Origin: Armatimonadota bacterium
Lineage (GTDB): Bacteria > Armatimonadota > Fimbriimonadia > Fimbriimonadales > Fimbriimonadaceae
Length of the DNA: 64,000 nucleotides
Assembly: GCA_020438215.1 (NCBI GenBank)
Contig: JAGQUX010000001.1
Span: 1 to 64,000, forward strand
Reading direction: 5' to 3'
Position numbers and translations under genes: made by a program. The notes beneath the pieces are model-generated. The model was not told the DNA's origin and searched no databases. It saw only the letters and a program-made list of their open reading frames with translations. Position 1 is the first letter of the stretch; each line of letters starts with the position of its first letter. This document shows, piece by piece, positions 25,553 through 34,836 of this stretch.

Positions 25553-25558
25553 TACAAT
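25553..25558 (+). promoter_or_regulatory. -10 box of lysS
   Basis: TACAAT, 11 bases before the lysS ATG with no purine-rich site between. Together with the murJ box it makes a compact divergent promoter region of about 120 bases. Confidence 0.55.
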
Positions 25559-25569
25559 CAACCCTCACC

Positions 25570-27090
25570 ATGAGCGAAGAACAGTCCATCCGCGATTTGA
25601 GACTCGGCAAGCTCGCCCAACTGCGCGAGCTCGGCATGGATCCTTACGCCGTTGAGCGTTGGGACATTGACTATTCTGCCGCCGATCTCAAAAAACGGTT
25701 TGACGAACTCGCTCCCAACACTGAAGCCTCCGATGAAGAGAAGAAAGCGAAGTCGGTTTCCTTTGCTGGGCGTCTGGTTGCCCTGCGATTGATGGGGAAA
25801 GCCGCGTTTGCCCACATCGGCGATGGCGACGACAAAATCCAAGGCTATTTCAAGCGAGACGAACTCACCGAGGCTGAGTGGGACGCGTTCAAGCTTCTTG
25901 ATCTTGGCGACCATGTGGGCGTCACTGGCTACCTCTTTGTCACCCGCACTGGTGAGCAGTCGCTCCACATCACCAGCCTCAAGCCGCTGAGCAAATCGCT
26001 CCACAACCTCCCGCTCGGGAAGGAAAAGGATGGTCAGCAGTGGTACGGGCTCACCGATCAAGAGCAACGGTATCGCCACCGCCACCTCGATCTGGTTTGT
26101 AATCACGAGGCGCGAGAAATGCTTCTCAATCGGAGCCGGATCGTGAGTGCCGTACGCCGTTTCTTCGATGATCGCGGCTACCTGGAAGTTGAGACTCCGC
26201 TCTTGCAATTGGAAGCAGGTGGTGCGGCTGCGCGCCCGTTCCTGACGCATTACAATGCCTATGATTTAGAGGTAAAGCTACGCATATCGCTGGAACTTTA
26301 TCTCAAGCGGATCATCTGCGGGGATGTGCAGAAGGTGTACGAAATCGGGCGCGTTTTCCGGAATGAGGGTGTTTCTAACCGCCATAACCCCGAGTTCACT
26401 CTGCTGGAGTGGTACGAGGCTTACGCGAATCTCGAAGACATGATGACCTGCGTGGAAGACCTATTCCGCACAGTGAGTGAGAAAGTTTTTGGAACGAGCA
26501 ATGTCGGAGGCTGTGACTTCGGCAAGCCGTGGCACCGCCTCGACCTCCTCACCGCCATCGAAGAGCGGAGCGGCATCAAGCCAGAAGAACTCAACGACCT
26601 CGACTCAGCAAAGGCGGCGATGAAGCGCGTTGGCCTCCCTACAGAAAAGGAGAACAACATCGGTGGCATCATCGAAAAGCTGCTGGAGCATTTTGTTGAG
26701 CCGCACCTACAAGAACCAACTTTCGTGGTCGGCTATCCGATTGAAACCAGCCCGCTGGCTAAGAAAGACCCGAACCGCCCTGGGTTCACCCGCCGGTTTG
26801 AAGGGTATGTGCTGGGCCGGGAAATCTGCAATGCGTTCAGCGAGATCAACGACCCGATTGACCAGCGCGAGCGGTTCGAGCATCAGCTAGAAGAGCGCGA
26901 GCAGGGTGACGATGAAGCGCACCCGATGGATGAGGATTACATCTACGCGCTGGAAAGCGGGATGCCTCCAACGGGCGGCTGCGGAATTGGAATCGACCGG
27001 ATGGTCATGCTCCTGACCGGAGCTGAGCATCTGCGGGAGATTCTGCTCTTCCCGATGATGCGCCGCGAGCATCGGGATTCTGAAGAGTAA
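25570..27090 (+). CDS. lysS: Lysyl-tRNA synthetase, class II
   Basis: 506 residues, normal for bacterial LysRS-II. It has an N-terminal OB-fold anticodon-binding domain at about 55-155 ([20 protein letters not shown]) and the class II catalytic core. Motif 1 is around [20 protein letters not shown], motif 2 [20 protein letters not shown] with [10 protein letters not shown], and motif 3 [20 protein letters not shown]. It charges tRNA-Lys. An intrinsic terminator follows its stop. Confidence 0.97.
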   Translation: MSEEQSIRDLRLGKLAQLRELGMDPYAVERWDIDYSAADLKKRFDELAPNTEASDEEKKAKSVSFAGRLVALRLMGKAAFAHIGDGDDKIQGYFKRDELTEAEWDAFKLLDLGDHVGVTGYLFVTRTGEQSLHITSLKPLSKSLHNLPLGKEKDGQQWYGLTDQEQRYRHRHLDLVCNHEAREMLLNRSRIVSAVRRFFDDRGYLEVETPLLQLEAGGAAARPFLTHYNAYDLEVKLRISLELYLKRIICGDVQKVYEIGRVFRNEGVSNRHNPEFTLLEWYEAYANLEDMMTCVEDLFRTVSEKVFGTSNVGGCDFGKPWHRLDLLTAIEERSGIKPEELNDLDSAKAAMKRVGLPTEKENNIGGIIEKLLEHFVEPHLQEPTFVVGYPIETSPLAKKDPNRPGFTRRFEGYVLGREICNAFSEINDPIDQRERFEHQLEEREQGDDEAHPMDEDYIYALESGMPPTGGCGIGIDRMVMLLTGAEHLREILLFPMMRREHRDSEE

Positions 27091-27110
27091 TCATCCGCCA
27101 TTGAAAACAA

Positions 27111-27141
27111 GAGAGCCTCCTGGCAAAACCAGGAGGCTCTC
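27111..27141. terminator. Intrinsic terminator hairpin between convergent genes
   Basis: GAGAGCCTCCTGG, loop CAAAA and CCAGGAGGCTCTC form a perfect 13-base-pair stem. The downstream U tract is weak in either direction (AATTCTTT rightward, TTGTTTT leftward), yet the stem is strong and sits between the convergent ends of lysS and the 102-residue gene. Confidence 0.8.
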
Positions 27142-27162
27142 AATTCTTTATCAGATCAAAGT

Positions 27163-27471
27163 TTATCGGACGTAATGAATGACTGGATCATCGAGGTCAT
27201 CCAGAAGCATCAGCGAAACGATGGGCATCGGGCGCTCCTTCGCGATTTCTCGCGCTTCATCAAACGAAACTTCCGCCGCGCTCATGCCGGTGAGTTGAAT
27301 CCATTCGGCGAACTCCAAAGCCTGCGCTTCGGTGCTGAAGCAAGCGAGGCCGTGAATCCCATCGAAGCAATAGCACCCAAATTTGTTGCTCGGCATATGC
27401 TTGATCACAAAAACCCGGGTCGGGAAATCGTTGTCCAAGCCCAAAATCGGACAATCAAGGAGCTGATTCAT
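27163..27471 (-). CDS. Hypothetical cytoplasmic protein
   Basis: 102 residues with no recognised family. It lacks a signal peptide or transmembrane helix. Features are FVIKHMPSNKFGCYCFDGIH, an aromatic-rich strand with C-Y-C, then an amphipathic helix (TEAQALEFAEWIQLTG) and an acidic C-terminus (LLDDLDDPVIHYV). AAAGG lies upstream of the ATG as a ribosome-binding site. Small alpha/beta domain proteins of this shape often act as inhibitors or adaptors, but nothing here shows it. Confidence 0.6.
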   Translation of the reverse strand: MNQLLDCPILGLDNDFPTRVFVIKHMPSNKFGCYCFDGIHGLACFSTEAQALEFAEWIQLTGMSAAEVSFDEAREIAKERPMPIVSLMLLDDLDDPVIHYVR

Positions 27472-27545
27472 GATAACTTGCCTTTCTTATTGGCAAGAAC
27501 GGGCATTTTGCACAGGGTGCTACTCGCAAGCCCGCGGAAAAACTG

Positions 27546-28628
27546 TTAGCTTTCCCGCTTGAAGAACCGCTTACTCACAACCTTCGCTGGCTCTGCTTTC
27601 CCACGAATTTCCACTGCGCACTCAGTTCCAATCTTCACATCGCTATTCAAGAAGGCGAATCCAATTCCGCATTCCAGCATTGGGGAATACACGCCGCTAC
27701 AAATCTCCCCGACCTTCAGACCATCCACCAACACGGGGAAGCCTGGCTCTGGACGTCGCTTACTATCTAGCTGAACACCTTGCAATTTTTGAGGCGTGCC
27801 ATTTTCTCGCGCTTCGTTGATGTGCTCGCTCCCAAGGAACGACTTAGTCTTGCTGATCACCCAGCCCAGCCCAGCCGAAATCGGGGAGAGATCATCACCG
27901 AGTTCGTGCCCATAGAGCGGCAATCCGGCCTCAACCCGCAAGACGTCGCGCGATCCCAAACCGCCCGGAACAACTCCCGCCGCAACAAGTGCATCCCAGA
28001 GCTTGACCGCCTCATCTGCCGCACAGACGAGCTCAAAGCCATCCTCACCCGTGTAGCCGCTTCGTGCACCGAAACATCGCACTCCGCCAACTTCGACATT
28101 CACGATCCCAAACATTCCCGCGTCATCAATCTGTGCAGGATCATCGCACAAAGACTTAATGATATCTGCTGCCTTTGGCCCCTGTACCGCGATCATAGCG
28201 GTGCTTTCCGTGTTGTCGGTCATCACAACGCCGAACTTGTTTTGCTCATCCAGGTGGGCCACATCCTTTACGTGGTTCGACGCGTTGACCACCATGTGAA
28301 AATCTTTGTCCGAGACGCGATAAACGATAATGTCGTCCACAACCCCACCGTTCGCATTCGGGAGCATTGAATACTGTCCCTTGCCATCGGTGAGCTTGCT
28401 CACATCGTTCGTGGTCACCCACTCCAGATACTCTTCCACACGATCCCCGGTCAAATGAAGCCGAGCCATGTGGCTGACATCAAACATCCCCGCCCCAGTC
28501 CGCACCGCCTCAGATTCCGCAATGATCGAGGTGTATTGCACCGGCATGGAATAGCCAGCAAACGGAACCATGCGCGCACCAGCGGCAATATGGGCATCGT
28601 TGAGAGGAGTGGTTTTCAGTTCGGACAT
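27546..28628 (-). CDS. gcvT: Aminomethyltransferase, glycine cleavage T protein
   Basis: 360 residues from the ATG at 28628. A longer frame would add 27 residues upstream of its own promoter. It takes the aminomethyl group from lipoylated H protein to tetrahydrofolate, releasing ammonia. Family blocks: TPLNDAHIAAGARMVPFAGY, MFDVSHMARLHLTG, YSMLPNANGGVVDDIIVYRV, GYTGEDGFELVCAADEAVKL and VEAGLPLYGHELGDDLSPIS. TATACT (minus strand, 28636-28641) ends seven bases before the start. The other glycine cleavage genes are not in this window. Confidence 0.96.
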   Translation of the reverse strand: MSELKTTPLNDAHIAAGARMVPFAGYSMPVQYTSIIAESEAVRTGAGMFDVSHMARLHLTGDRVEEYLEWVTTNDVSKLTDGKGQYSMLPNANGGVVDDIIVYRVSDKDFHMVVNASNHVKDVAHLDEQNKFGVVMTDNTESTAMIAVQGPKAADIIKSLCDDPAQIDDAGMFGIVNVEVGGVRCFGARSGYTGEDGFELVCAADEAVKLWDALVAAGVVPGGLGSRDVLRVEAGLPLYGHELGDDLSPISAGLGWVISKTKSFLGSEHINEARENGTPQKLQGVQLDSKRRPEPGFPVLVDGLKVGEICSGVYSPMLECGIGFAFLNSDVKIGTECAVEIRGKAEPAKVVSKRFFKRES

Positions 28629-28729
28629 GCCTGCGAGTATAACCCTGCTTTCCACCCCGTTCCGGGCGAAAATCCGTAGAACTCCTAGCCCCAGAGAACC
28701 CCTAGACAAACCGGTACCATCCTGACTCA

Positions 28730-31700
28730 GTGCGGCTTGAGCAAATTACGCGCAGGCTGGCCCACCGCTTAGCAGAAAAAGGGCTCTCTCGTGACTTCAC
28801 CCAAGCGACGGCATGGACGTCGGTTTGCAGTGAGGCGCGGCCGTATTTTGTCGCCTCCGATTATCAGTCTTCACGCCGACCAATGCTACTTGTTGTGAAT
28901 AGCCACGAGCGGTCGGTGCAATGGCAAGCCAAGCTCGCGATTTATGGCGTTCCGAAAGAGGAAATCCATCTGCTCCCGAGCGGACTCAGCGTCCTCTTTG
29001 AAGATGCCGCTCCCGAAACCGTCGCCCTCAGCGACCGGATTGGTGCACTTCGATTTCTAGCCAGCGGTGAGCCCGGCATCGTTATCGCCAGCCCCCAAGC
29101 CGCCCTTGAAAGGTCGCTTCCCCCCGAAGTCTTGCGGGACGATCAACTCCAACTCAAACCCGGCAATCAATCGGATGTGATGGAGTTGGTGGATCAACTC
29201 AAACGACTGGGATACCAACAAACCGAGCCAGTCCGGATTCCTGGGCAATTCTCACGTCGCGGAGGCATTCTCGATGTCTTCCCGATGGGTGAAGAACAAC
29301 CTGTCCGCATCGAATACTTTGACGATGAGATTGAGACGATCCGCCTCTTCGACCCGATGTCTCAGCGATCCATTCGGAACCTAGAGCTACTTGATCTCGG
29401 CGTCACCCGCGAAACCCTTCTCCCCGATCCGGATTCTGGGATTGACGATCTCATTGAACGCACTCTGCAAATCGAGATGGCATCGCTCGGCGACGAGGAA
29501 GCCAAGACCCTGGAAACCCTTGTCGAATCTGACCTCAACTCCCTGCGTTCCCAAATCTTCTTTGATCGCCTCGATCTGTATCGCCCCATCATCCAATCGG
29601 AAGGGCCATGTGCGGTGGACTTCCTGAGCGAGCATGGGCTCCTCATCCTAGATGAGCCACTCGAACTAGACGCCACTCTTGCCCGCCATGAAGAAGAGTT
29701 CTCCCAAGCTCTTACCGCTCGTCACGAGCGCGGCGAAATCCTCCAAAGCGTCACTGGTGACTTCCTTGCTTCCCCACTGATCTTCCAAGATGCGCCTCAA
29801 GCTTGGGCACTTTCAGCAATGAACGGCCTCCCTGATTGGTTCCCCTCCCAAAGCGTGGAAGTAGAAGCAAAAACGCTTGCCACATACAAGGGCCAGCCGG
29901 AATCGCTCGTCCAAGCGATTGGAAACTGGCAGAAATCCGATCTCTGCATCGTCATGGCCACCGATCAGCCTGTGCGGTCGAAATCGGTACTGGCTCAAGT
30001 TGAGATCTTCCCCACCGACATCGCCGAAGGCAACCCCCTTGAGGATGGTCAGAAGCCGTTCCCAACCGGTATGTTCTGGTTAGATGGCAACCCGGCGGGA
30101 GGATTTGTTTCTCCCCAACTTGGCCTTGCGGTCGTCACCGACCAAGAGCTGTTTGGCGTTGGGCGTCTCAAGATGCCGCAACGGAAGTTCAGCGATGGCG
30201 TCCCGATAGCCACCGTCCTCGATCTCAAACCCGGTGATTATGTAGTTCACATCAACTTCGGGATTGGGGTTTTCCGGGGGCTGGTCACCCGTGAATCGGA
30301 AGGCATCCAGAAAGAGTTTCTTCACATTGAATACAAAGCTCCCGATCGGCTTTTTGTCCCTGCCGATCAACTCGACCGGATTCAGAAATACGTTTCTCCC
30401 GGCGACGCTCCCCCTAAAGTCAATCGGTTGACAGGAGGTGAGTGGAAGAAAACGGTGGGAAAGGCTCGTGAGGACGCGCGAGAGTTTGCGAGAGAGCTAA
30501 TCAACCTCTACGCAGAGCGCAAACGCGCCACACGAGAGGGCTACGGCGAAGACACTTCTTATCAAATTGAAATGGAGAACACCTTCCCATTTCAAGAAAC
30601 GCATAGCCAAATGGATGCGATTATTGAGGTCAAGCGCGACCTGCAAGCTGACTTCCCGATGGATCGCTTGATCTGCGGAGATGTTGGATTTGGGAAGACC
30701 GAAGTCGCCATCCGAGCCGCGTTCAAAGTCTCCGAAGCAGGACGCCAAGTTGCTTTCCTCTGCCCGACAACCATCCTGAGCGAGCAGCACTATCGCAACT
30801 TCCAAGAGCGGCTCGGCGGACTGCCGGTCAAAGTCGCATTGCTCAACCGTTTCGTGACTGCTGGCGAGCGACGCAAAGTTCTGGAAGACCTTGCCAAAGG
30901 CGAGGTGCACATTATCATCGGCACCCATGCCCTCCTTTCCGATGAGCTCAAATTCAAAGACCTTGGGATGCTCATTATTGACGAAGAGCAGAAGTTCGGG
31001 GTCAAACACAAAGAAGCCCTTAAGTCGATCCGCTCAAATGTCGACGTCCTCACTTTGAGTGCAACTCCAATCCCGCGAACTCTCAGCATGGCGATCATGA
31101 ATATCCGCCAAATGAGCCTGATCAACGACCCGATTCCAGGTCGACTTCCGGTTCGCACTCACGTTCGTCCTTGGAGCAGCGAGGTGGTTCGTGAAGCCAT
31201 CCTCCGTGAACTTTCCCGCGGTGGACAAATCTACTTCGTCACCCATCGCGTTCAAGGAATTGGACACATCGCCGAACGACTCCGGCAGCTTGTCCCTACC
31301 GCTCGCATTGCAATCGGGCACGGGCAGATGAGCGAGAAAGAGATCGAGCCAGTCATGGTTGGATTCGTCAAAGGCGAGATTGATATCCTCGTCAGCACAA
31401 CCATTGTCGAAAGTGGCTTGGATATCCCCAATGCCAACACAATGATTATTGATAACGCTGATCGGTTTGGATTGGCACAGCTTTATCAGCTCCGAGGTCG
31501 GGTGGGGCGCTCAGATCGGCAGGCTTACGCGTACCTGCTCTATTCCGATTCCAAGTCGCTCACCGAAAACGCTGGCGAAAGATTGAAAGCCCTTGCTGAA
31601 TTCAACCAACTCGGAAGCGGGTACTCGCTCGCCTTCCGTGATCTTCAAATCCGCGGTGCGGGTGACCTTCTCGGTGCAAAGCAAAGTGGCCAGATGGCAG

Positions 31701-32284
31701 CAGTTGGCTACGATCTTTACACTCAGCTCATTGATAGCGAAGTCAAGTTCCTCAAGACCTTCGCTGATGGCGAGAAATCTGGTGGAGTGGTTGATCCGCT
31801 CGCCGGTCTGGAGCCACTTCCACCGTTCGATCTTCCTGTCCAAGCTTTGATCCCGAATTGGTATGTGCCGGATGAAGGCCAGCGGCTATTCCTGTACAAG
31901 CAGATGATGTCCGCTCGAGATCCCAAGGTTCTCGGCGAACTTCGATCAGAAATGGAAGACCGCTATGGCCACCTGCCGGATGAAGTCGATATCGCTCTCA
32001 ACATCATGGGAGTTCGGATGCGGGCTCGAGATCGGCATATCATTGATGTGGATGGAAATCAGGGCCGCTTGAAAGTCACATTCCATGAGAACTTCCCTAT
32101 CCTGCCTCGCATCTTCCGAACCATCCAGCGCAAGCATCATCAGGCTTACATGAGCGAGGATAAGATGATCTGGCCGTTCAGCGGCGACCCCGTTCGTGCC
32201 GCGAACGCCATGATTGACTCTTTTGCGGAAGCCGAGCGAGAAATCGAAGAAGAGCAAGAGTTCCTCTCCAAGATGCGCGAATAA
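28730..32284 (+). CDS. mfd: Transcription-repair coupling factor Mfd
   Basis: 1184 residues from GTG at 28730, with TACCAT nine bases upstream. It removes stalled RNA polymerase from lesions and recruits UvrA. Visible domains: UvrB-like N-terminal region (about 1-330; GQFSRRGGILDVFPMGEEQP), RNA polymerase-interacting CarD-like domain near 498 (LKPGDYVVHINFGIGVFRG), and SF2 helicase core with Walker A ICGDVGFGKTEVAIRAAF near 650, DEEQ box MLIIDEEQKFGV near 750, LTLSATPIPRTLSMAIMNIR and VSTTIVESGLDIPNANTMII with QLYQLRGRVGRSDRQAYAYL. The TRCF domain is at about 1020-1130. All expected parts are present. Confidence 0.97.
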   Translation: MRLEQITRRLAHRLAEKGLSRDFTQATAWTSVCSEARPYFVASDYQSSRRPMLLVVNSHERSVQWQAKLAIYGVPKEEIHLLPSGLSVLFEDAAPETVALSDRIGALRFLASGEPGIVIASPQAALERSLPPEVLRDDQLQLKPGNQSDVMELVDQLKRLGYQQTEPVRIPGQFSRRGGILDVFPMGEEQPVRIEYFDDEIETIRLFDPMSQRSIRNLELLDLGVTRETLLPDPDSGIDDLIERTLQIEMASLGDEEAKTLETLVESDLNSLRSQIFFDRLDLYRPIIQSEGPCAVDFLSEHGLLILDEPLELDATLARHEEEFSQALTARHERGEILQSVTGDFLASPLIFQDAPQAWALSAMNGLPDWFPSQSVEVEAKTLATYKGQPESLVQAIGNWQKSDLCIVMATDQPVRSKSVLAQVEIFPTDIAEGNPLEDGQKPFPTGMFWLDGNPAGGFVSPQLGLAVVTDQELFGVGRLKMPQRKFSDGVPIATVLDLKPGDYVVHINFGIGVFRGLVTRESEGIQKEFLHIEYKAPDRLFVPADQLDRIQKYVSPGDAPPKVNRLTGGEWKKTVGKAREDAREFARELINLYAERKRATREGYGEDTSYQIEMENTFPFQETHSQMDAIIEVKRDLQADFPMDRLICGDVGFGKTEVAIRAAFKVSEAGRQVAFLCPTTILSEQHYRNFQERLGGLPVKVALLNRFVTAGERRKVLEDLAKGEVHIIIGTHALLSDELKFKDLGMLIIDEEQKFGVKHKEALKSIRSNVDVLTLSATPIPRTLSMAIMNIRQMSLINDPIPGRLPVRTHVRPWSSEVVREAILRELSRGGQIYFVTHRVQGIGHIAERLRQLVPTARIAIGHGQMSEKEIEPVMVGFVKGEIDILVSTTIVESGLDIPNANTMIIDNADRFGLAQLYQLRGRVGRSDRQAYAYLLYSDSKSLTENAGERLKALAEFNQLGSGYSLAFRDLQIRGAGDLLGAKQSGQMAAVGYDLYTQLIDSEVKFLKTFADGEKSGGVVDPLAGLEPLPPFDLPVQALIPNWYVPDEGQRLFLYKQMMSARDPKVLGELRSEMEDRYGHLPDEVDIALNIMGVRMRARDRHIIDVDGNQGRLKVTFHENFPILPRIFRTIQRKHHQAYMSEDKMIWPFSGDPVRAANAMIDSFAEAEREIEEEQEFLSKMRE

Positions 32285-32320
32285 TTGACCAGGAATTTTT
32301 GCAAAAAATTTCTCAGATCA

Positions 32321-32349
32321 TTGTTGTTTAGATGAATCGTCCCTATAAT
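32321..32349 (+). promoter_or_regulatory. Sigma-70 type promoter of the second pseudopilin
   Basis: TTGTTG (32321-32326), a 17-base spacer and TATAAT (32344-32349). The 5' untranslated region of about 30 bases includes GAGAAAGAGA and a CTCTCT segment that can pair, then AGAGGAG four bases before the ATG. This is a leadered promoter, unlike many others here. Confidence 0.75.
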
Positions 32350-32386
32350 AGAGAAAGAGAAACACTCTCTATCTTAAGAGGAGAAC

Positions 32387-33151
32387 ATGAATTTGCGCCG
32401 CGCGTTTACACTGGTCGAGTTGCTGGTCGTTATTGCGATCATTGCCATTCTCGCAGCATTCCTATTCCCGGTATTCATCACTGCAAAGGGTGCTGTCCAC
32501 CAATTGGGAGTGAACCGCAACATAGGCCAAATCTCTGCCGCAAACAGCCTCTATATGGCTGATTACGACGACACCTTCCCCATCGCGATGTACTGGAATT
32601 ACCAAACCGGGCTCCATACATGGTTCGGTCATATCGAAGATGAGCAAGGAACCGTCAATACAAAAGAAGGTTTCCTCCAGCCGTACATGAAAGCCAAGCC
32701 GCCCAAAGATCAAGCACTAGTGGCGGAAAACTATCTGGGCGACGACTCAGGCATCGGTTACAACTGGGGCGTGATCGGTAGTGATTTCCACGTGACTGGC
32801 GACTACACAAACTGGCCAAACTGCCAAAACCCAGCCAAAGGGAGCGAGCTAGACAACATCTCTCGTACAGTTGTGTTCGCTACCTCCGCTTTCTACAATG
32901 CGAAGTGGTTACCCGATGGCGACGGCGTCAAATACAAATTCGGCTTCTTCGATCCTCCGAGCTTCTGGAACGGCGTCCCCAATGTCGACTATCGTCACAT
33001 GGGCAAAACAAAGATTGACGACGCGAATCAGAAAGTTCTGCAAGATGGCAACGCAATCTTCGGGTTTGCAGACGGCAACGTCCGTACCATCCGCATGAGC
33101 GAAACCAAAGAAAAGTTCTTCTGGCGAGATCAATCCCAATTTACTGACTAA
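32387..33151 (+). CDS. Type II/IV pseudopilin-like protein
   Basis: 254 residues. The prepilin leader is [20 protein letters not shown], with Ala rather than Gly before the Phe, followed by ILAAFLFPVFITAKGA. The soluble part has the family's NSLYMADYDDTFPIAMYWNY segment and a C-terminal AIFGFADGNVRTIRMSETKE close to the H-X9-DG form. It is paralogous to the protein at 7228. A strong promoter and ribosome-binding site suggest high expression, fitting a structural subunit. Confidence 0.9.
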   Translation: MNLRRAFTLVELLVVIAIIAILAAFLFPVFITAKGAVHQLGVNRNIGQISAANSLYMADYDDTFPIAMYWNYQTGLHTWFGHIEDEQGTVNTKEGFLQPYMKAKPPKDQALVAENYLGDDSGIGYNWGVIGSDFHVTGDYTNWPNCQNPAKGSELDNISRTVVFATSAFYNAKWLPDGDGVKYKFGFFDPPSFWNGVPNVDYRHMGKTKIDDANQKVLQDGNAIFGFADGNVRTIRMSETKEKFFWRDQSQFTD

Positions 33152-33198
33152 ATCGTTGCCGCTTTTAATCTCCTTCGTGCGTCCCAACCGATAGACAG

Positions 33199-33489
33199 AT
33201 GCACGAAGGCAATACCCCCAACGAGCCCATCGACGTCCATTCGGTTCTGGCAATCATGATCGAACAAATGGCGGAGATCGCTTGGCAAAAAATGGGGCTC
33301 CGACCAGACATGATCACGAACGAAATCGTGACGGACTATGGTCAGGCGAAAGTTGCTATCGATACTGTCGCTTACCTTGCTGACCAGTTGCTGCCGAAAC
33401 TCGAAGATTCTGATAAGAGACAAATTCAGAACCTCGTCACGGATTTACGGATGAACTACGTTCAAAAAAGCAACGGAAGCACAACATGA
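33199..33489 (+). CDS. DUF1844 family protein
   Basis: 96 residues matching DUF1844: a helical protein with VLAIMIEQMAEIAWQKMGLR, then QAKVAIDTVAYLADQLLPKL and a short C-terminal helix ending in charged residues. The function of DUF1844 is not established. It begins an operon of three coupled genes (overlaps of four bases with the next gene). Confidence 0.82.
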   Translation: MHEGNTPNEPIDVHSVLAIMIEQMAEIAWQKMGLRPDMITNEIVTDYGQAKVAIDTVAYLADQLLPKLEDSDKRQIQNLVTDLRMNYVQKSNGSTT

Positions 33490-33848
33490 TCAGCGCAGGA
33501 TACGAAGATCGACTCGCCCTGATGGCGGAGAAATTCATTGAGTTTCGAGATGTCATCGAGGATGCTCGGCGATACGGCACTAACCCCACGCTTGAAGAAA
33601 AATACGCCAGCCTTCGCGTTGTTCTCCAAGCCCATTATCGAGGGTTGAAAGCACAACTCTCGCCGCAATTCTCGAAAGATCCCGAGACTTCGCTCGTCAA
33701 CGGATGGGGGCAATGTGACGCCTTTGAACAGCTCGTCGCGCCTCCAACACTTGATCTGCTGATCCGCACGCGCGCCCGGTTCTTGAATGAGCGGCTTGAG
33801 TTGGCAGCCCACGTGCTCTTTCCTCCCCAACGAGTTCACGTCAGTTGA
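33486..33848 (+). CDS. Helical hypothetical protein
   Basis: 120 residues, no recognised family. The ATG overlaps the DUF1844 stop (ATGA). The sequence is predicted to be nearly all helical, with RLALMAEKFIEFRDVIEDAR at the N-terminus, a middle ASLRVVLQAHYRGLKAQLSP segment and a hydrophobic C-terminal helix (RFLNERLELAAHVLFPPQ). No signal peptide. Conserved neighbours would be the way to its role. Confidence 0.65.
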   Translation: MISAGYEDRLALMAEKFIEFRDVIEDARRYGTNPTLEEKYASLRVVLQAHYRGLKAQLSPQFSKDPETSLVNGWGQCDAFEQLVAPPTLDLLIRTRARFLNERLELAAHVLFPPQRVHVS

Positions 33849-34792
33849 GCGTCTTACCTCTCGCTCTCATCCGACCAGAAGACTTGTTGAAGGCATGGCG
33901 AAGGTTTGTGCCGGAGCGCTATCAAGTTGATCTGGGATGCTTTCTGGAAAACGGGATTCAACACCCTACGTTCTGGGAGACTCCGTCCATCGCTATCACC
34001 GAAGGTGAGGATGTGATCGGCTTTATCCTGATGAAAAAGAGCCCCGCCGATCTCTACTCCGGCCCGAGCATTTTCCGCAGTCACATTAGCGCAATGTGCT
34101 TCCAGGATTTGGAAACAGGCTGCCAACTGATCGAAGAAATCAAAGACATCACCGTCGGAAAAGAATTAGTTCTTGGGCAAGATCATGGACATATCTTCCC
34201 GGGTGCGCCGGATGACTGGCCCGAGTTGAATTATGTTTTGGAGTCCAGTGGTTTCCAAACTCAAGAACGAGTTTCCGTTGATGTGGAAGCGAACCTCCAA
34301 GATTTGGAATGGTCGCTATGGATGGCGCCCCTCATCATCAGTGATTGGCGAGTTCGCCGCGCCACCCCATCCGACGAGCGCGAACTTTTCAATTTCATGC
34401 ATACAGACTTTCCCGGTCGCTGGGAATACGATGTTTTCCAAAAGTGTTCTCGCAAGCGCGAGCACGAAGATATTTTCATCCTCACCGACGGGTTTGCCGT
34501 GGAAGGGTTCGCCTACACGCAATCCTTTGCCACAACAAAGACTCTCCCGATTGCGGGTGGTGTTTGGCATCAAAGCCTCGGTGAAAAGTGGGGTTCGCTC
34601 GGGCCAATCGGAGTCAGCCAAAAAGTCCGGGGACAAAAACTGGGGGGTGCCCTCCTTGCTGCAAGCTTGAATGAAATGAAAAAGTCCGGCGTCGAGCAAT
34701 GCATTATCGACTGGACAAACCTCATCAACTTCTATGCAAAATTTGGGTTCAAACCCACCCGCAATTACATAACCTTTGTTCGACCGCGCTAA
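33845..34792 (+). CDS. GNAT-family N-acetyltransferase
   Basis: 315 residues starting at a TTG that overlaps the previous stop (TTGA). The C-terminal half is a clear GNAT domain: acetyl-CoA motif A region SLGPIGVSQKVRGQKLGGAL (R/Q-x-x-G-x-G/A type) and CIIDWTNLINFYAKFGFKP. The N-terminal half looks like a degenerate second GNAT domain (IAITEGEDVIGFILMKK), as in tandem-domain acetyltransferases. The acceptor substrate is unknown. Third gene of a coupled operon with DUF1844 and a helical protein. Confidence 0.82.
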   Translation: MSVLPLALIRPEDLLKAWRRFVPERYQVDLGCFLENGIQHPTFWETPSIAITEGEDVIGFILMKKSPADLYSGPSIFRSHISAMCFQDLETGCQLIEEIKDITVGKELVLGQDHGHIFPGAPDDWPELNYVLESSGFQTQERVSVDVEANLQDLEWSLWMAPLIISDWRVRRATPSDERELFNFMHTDFPGRWEYDVFQKCSRKREHEDIFILTDGFAVEGFAYTQSFATTKTLPIAGGVWHQSLGEKWGSLGPIGVSQKVRGQKLGGALLAASLNEMKKSGVEQCIIDWTNLINFYAKFGFKPTRNYITFVRPR

Positions 34793-34836
34793 AGCCTAGG
34801 TTCTTACCACGTCGGCGGTATGCTCACCGGAGCACA

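Noticed and set aside
25558-26250. 230-codon minus-strand open frame
   Set aside because: Antisense to lysS and without recognisable domain or start signals.
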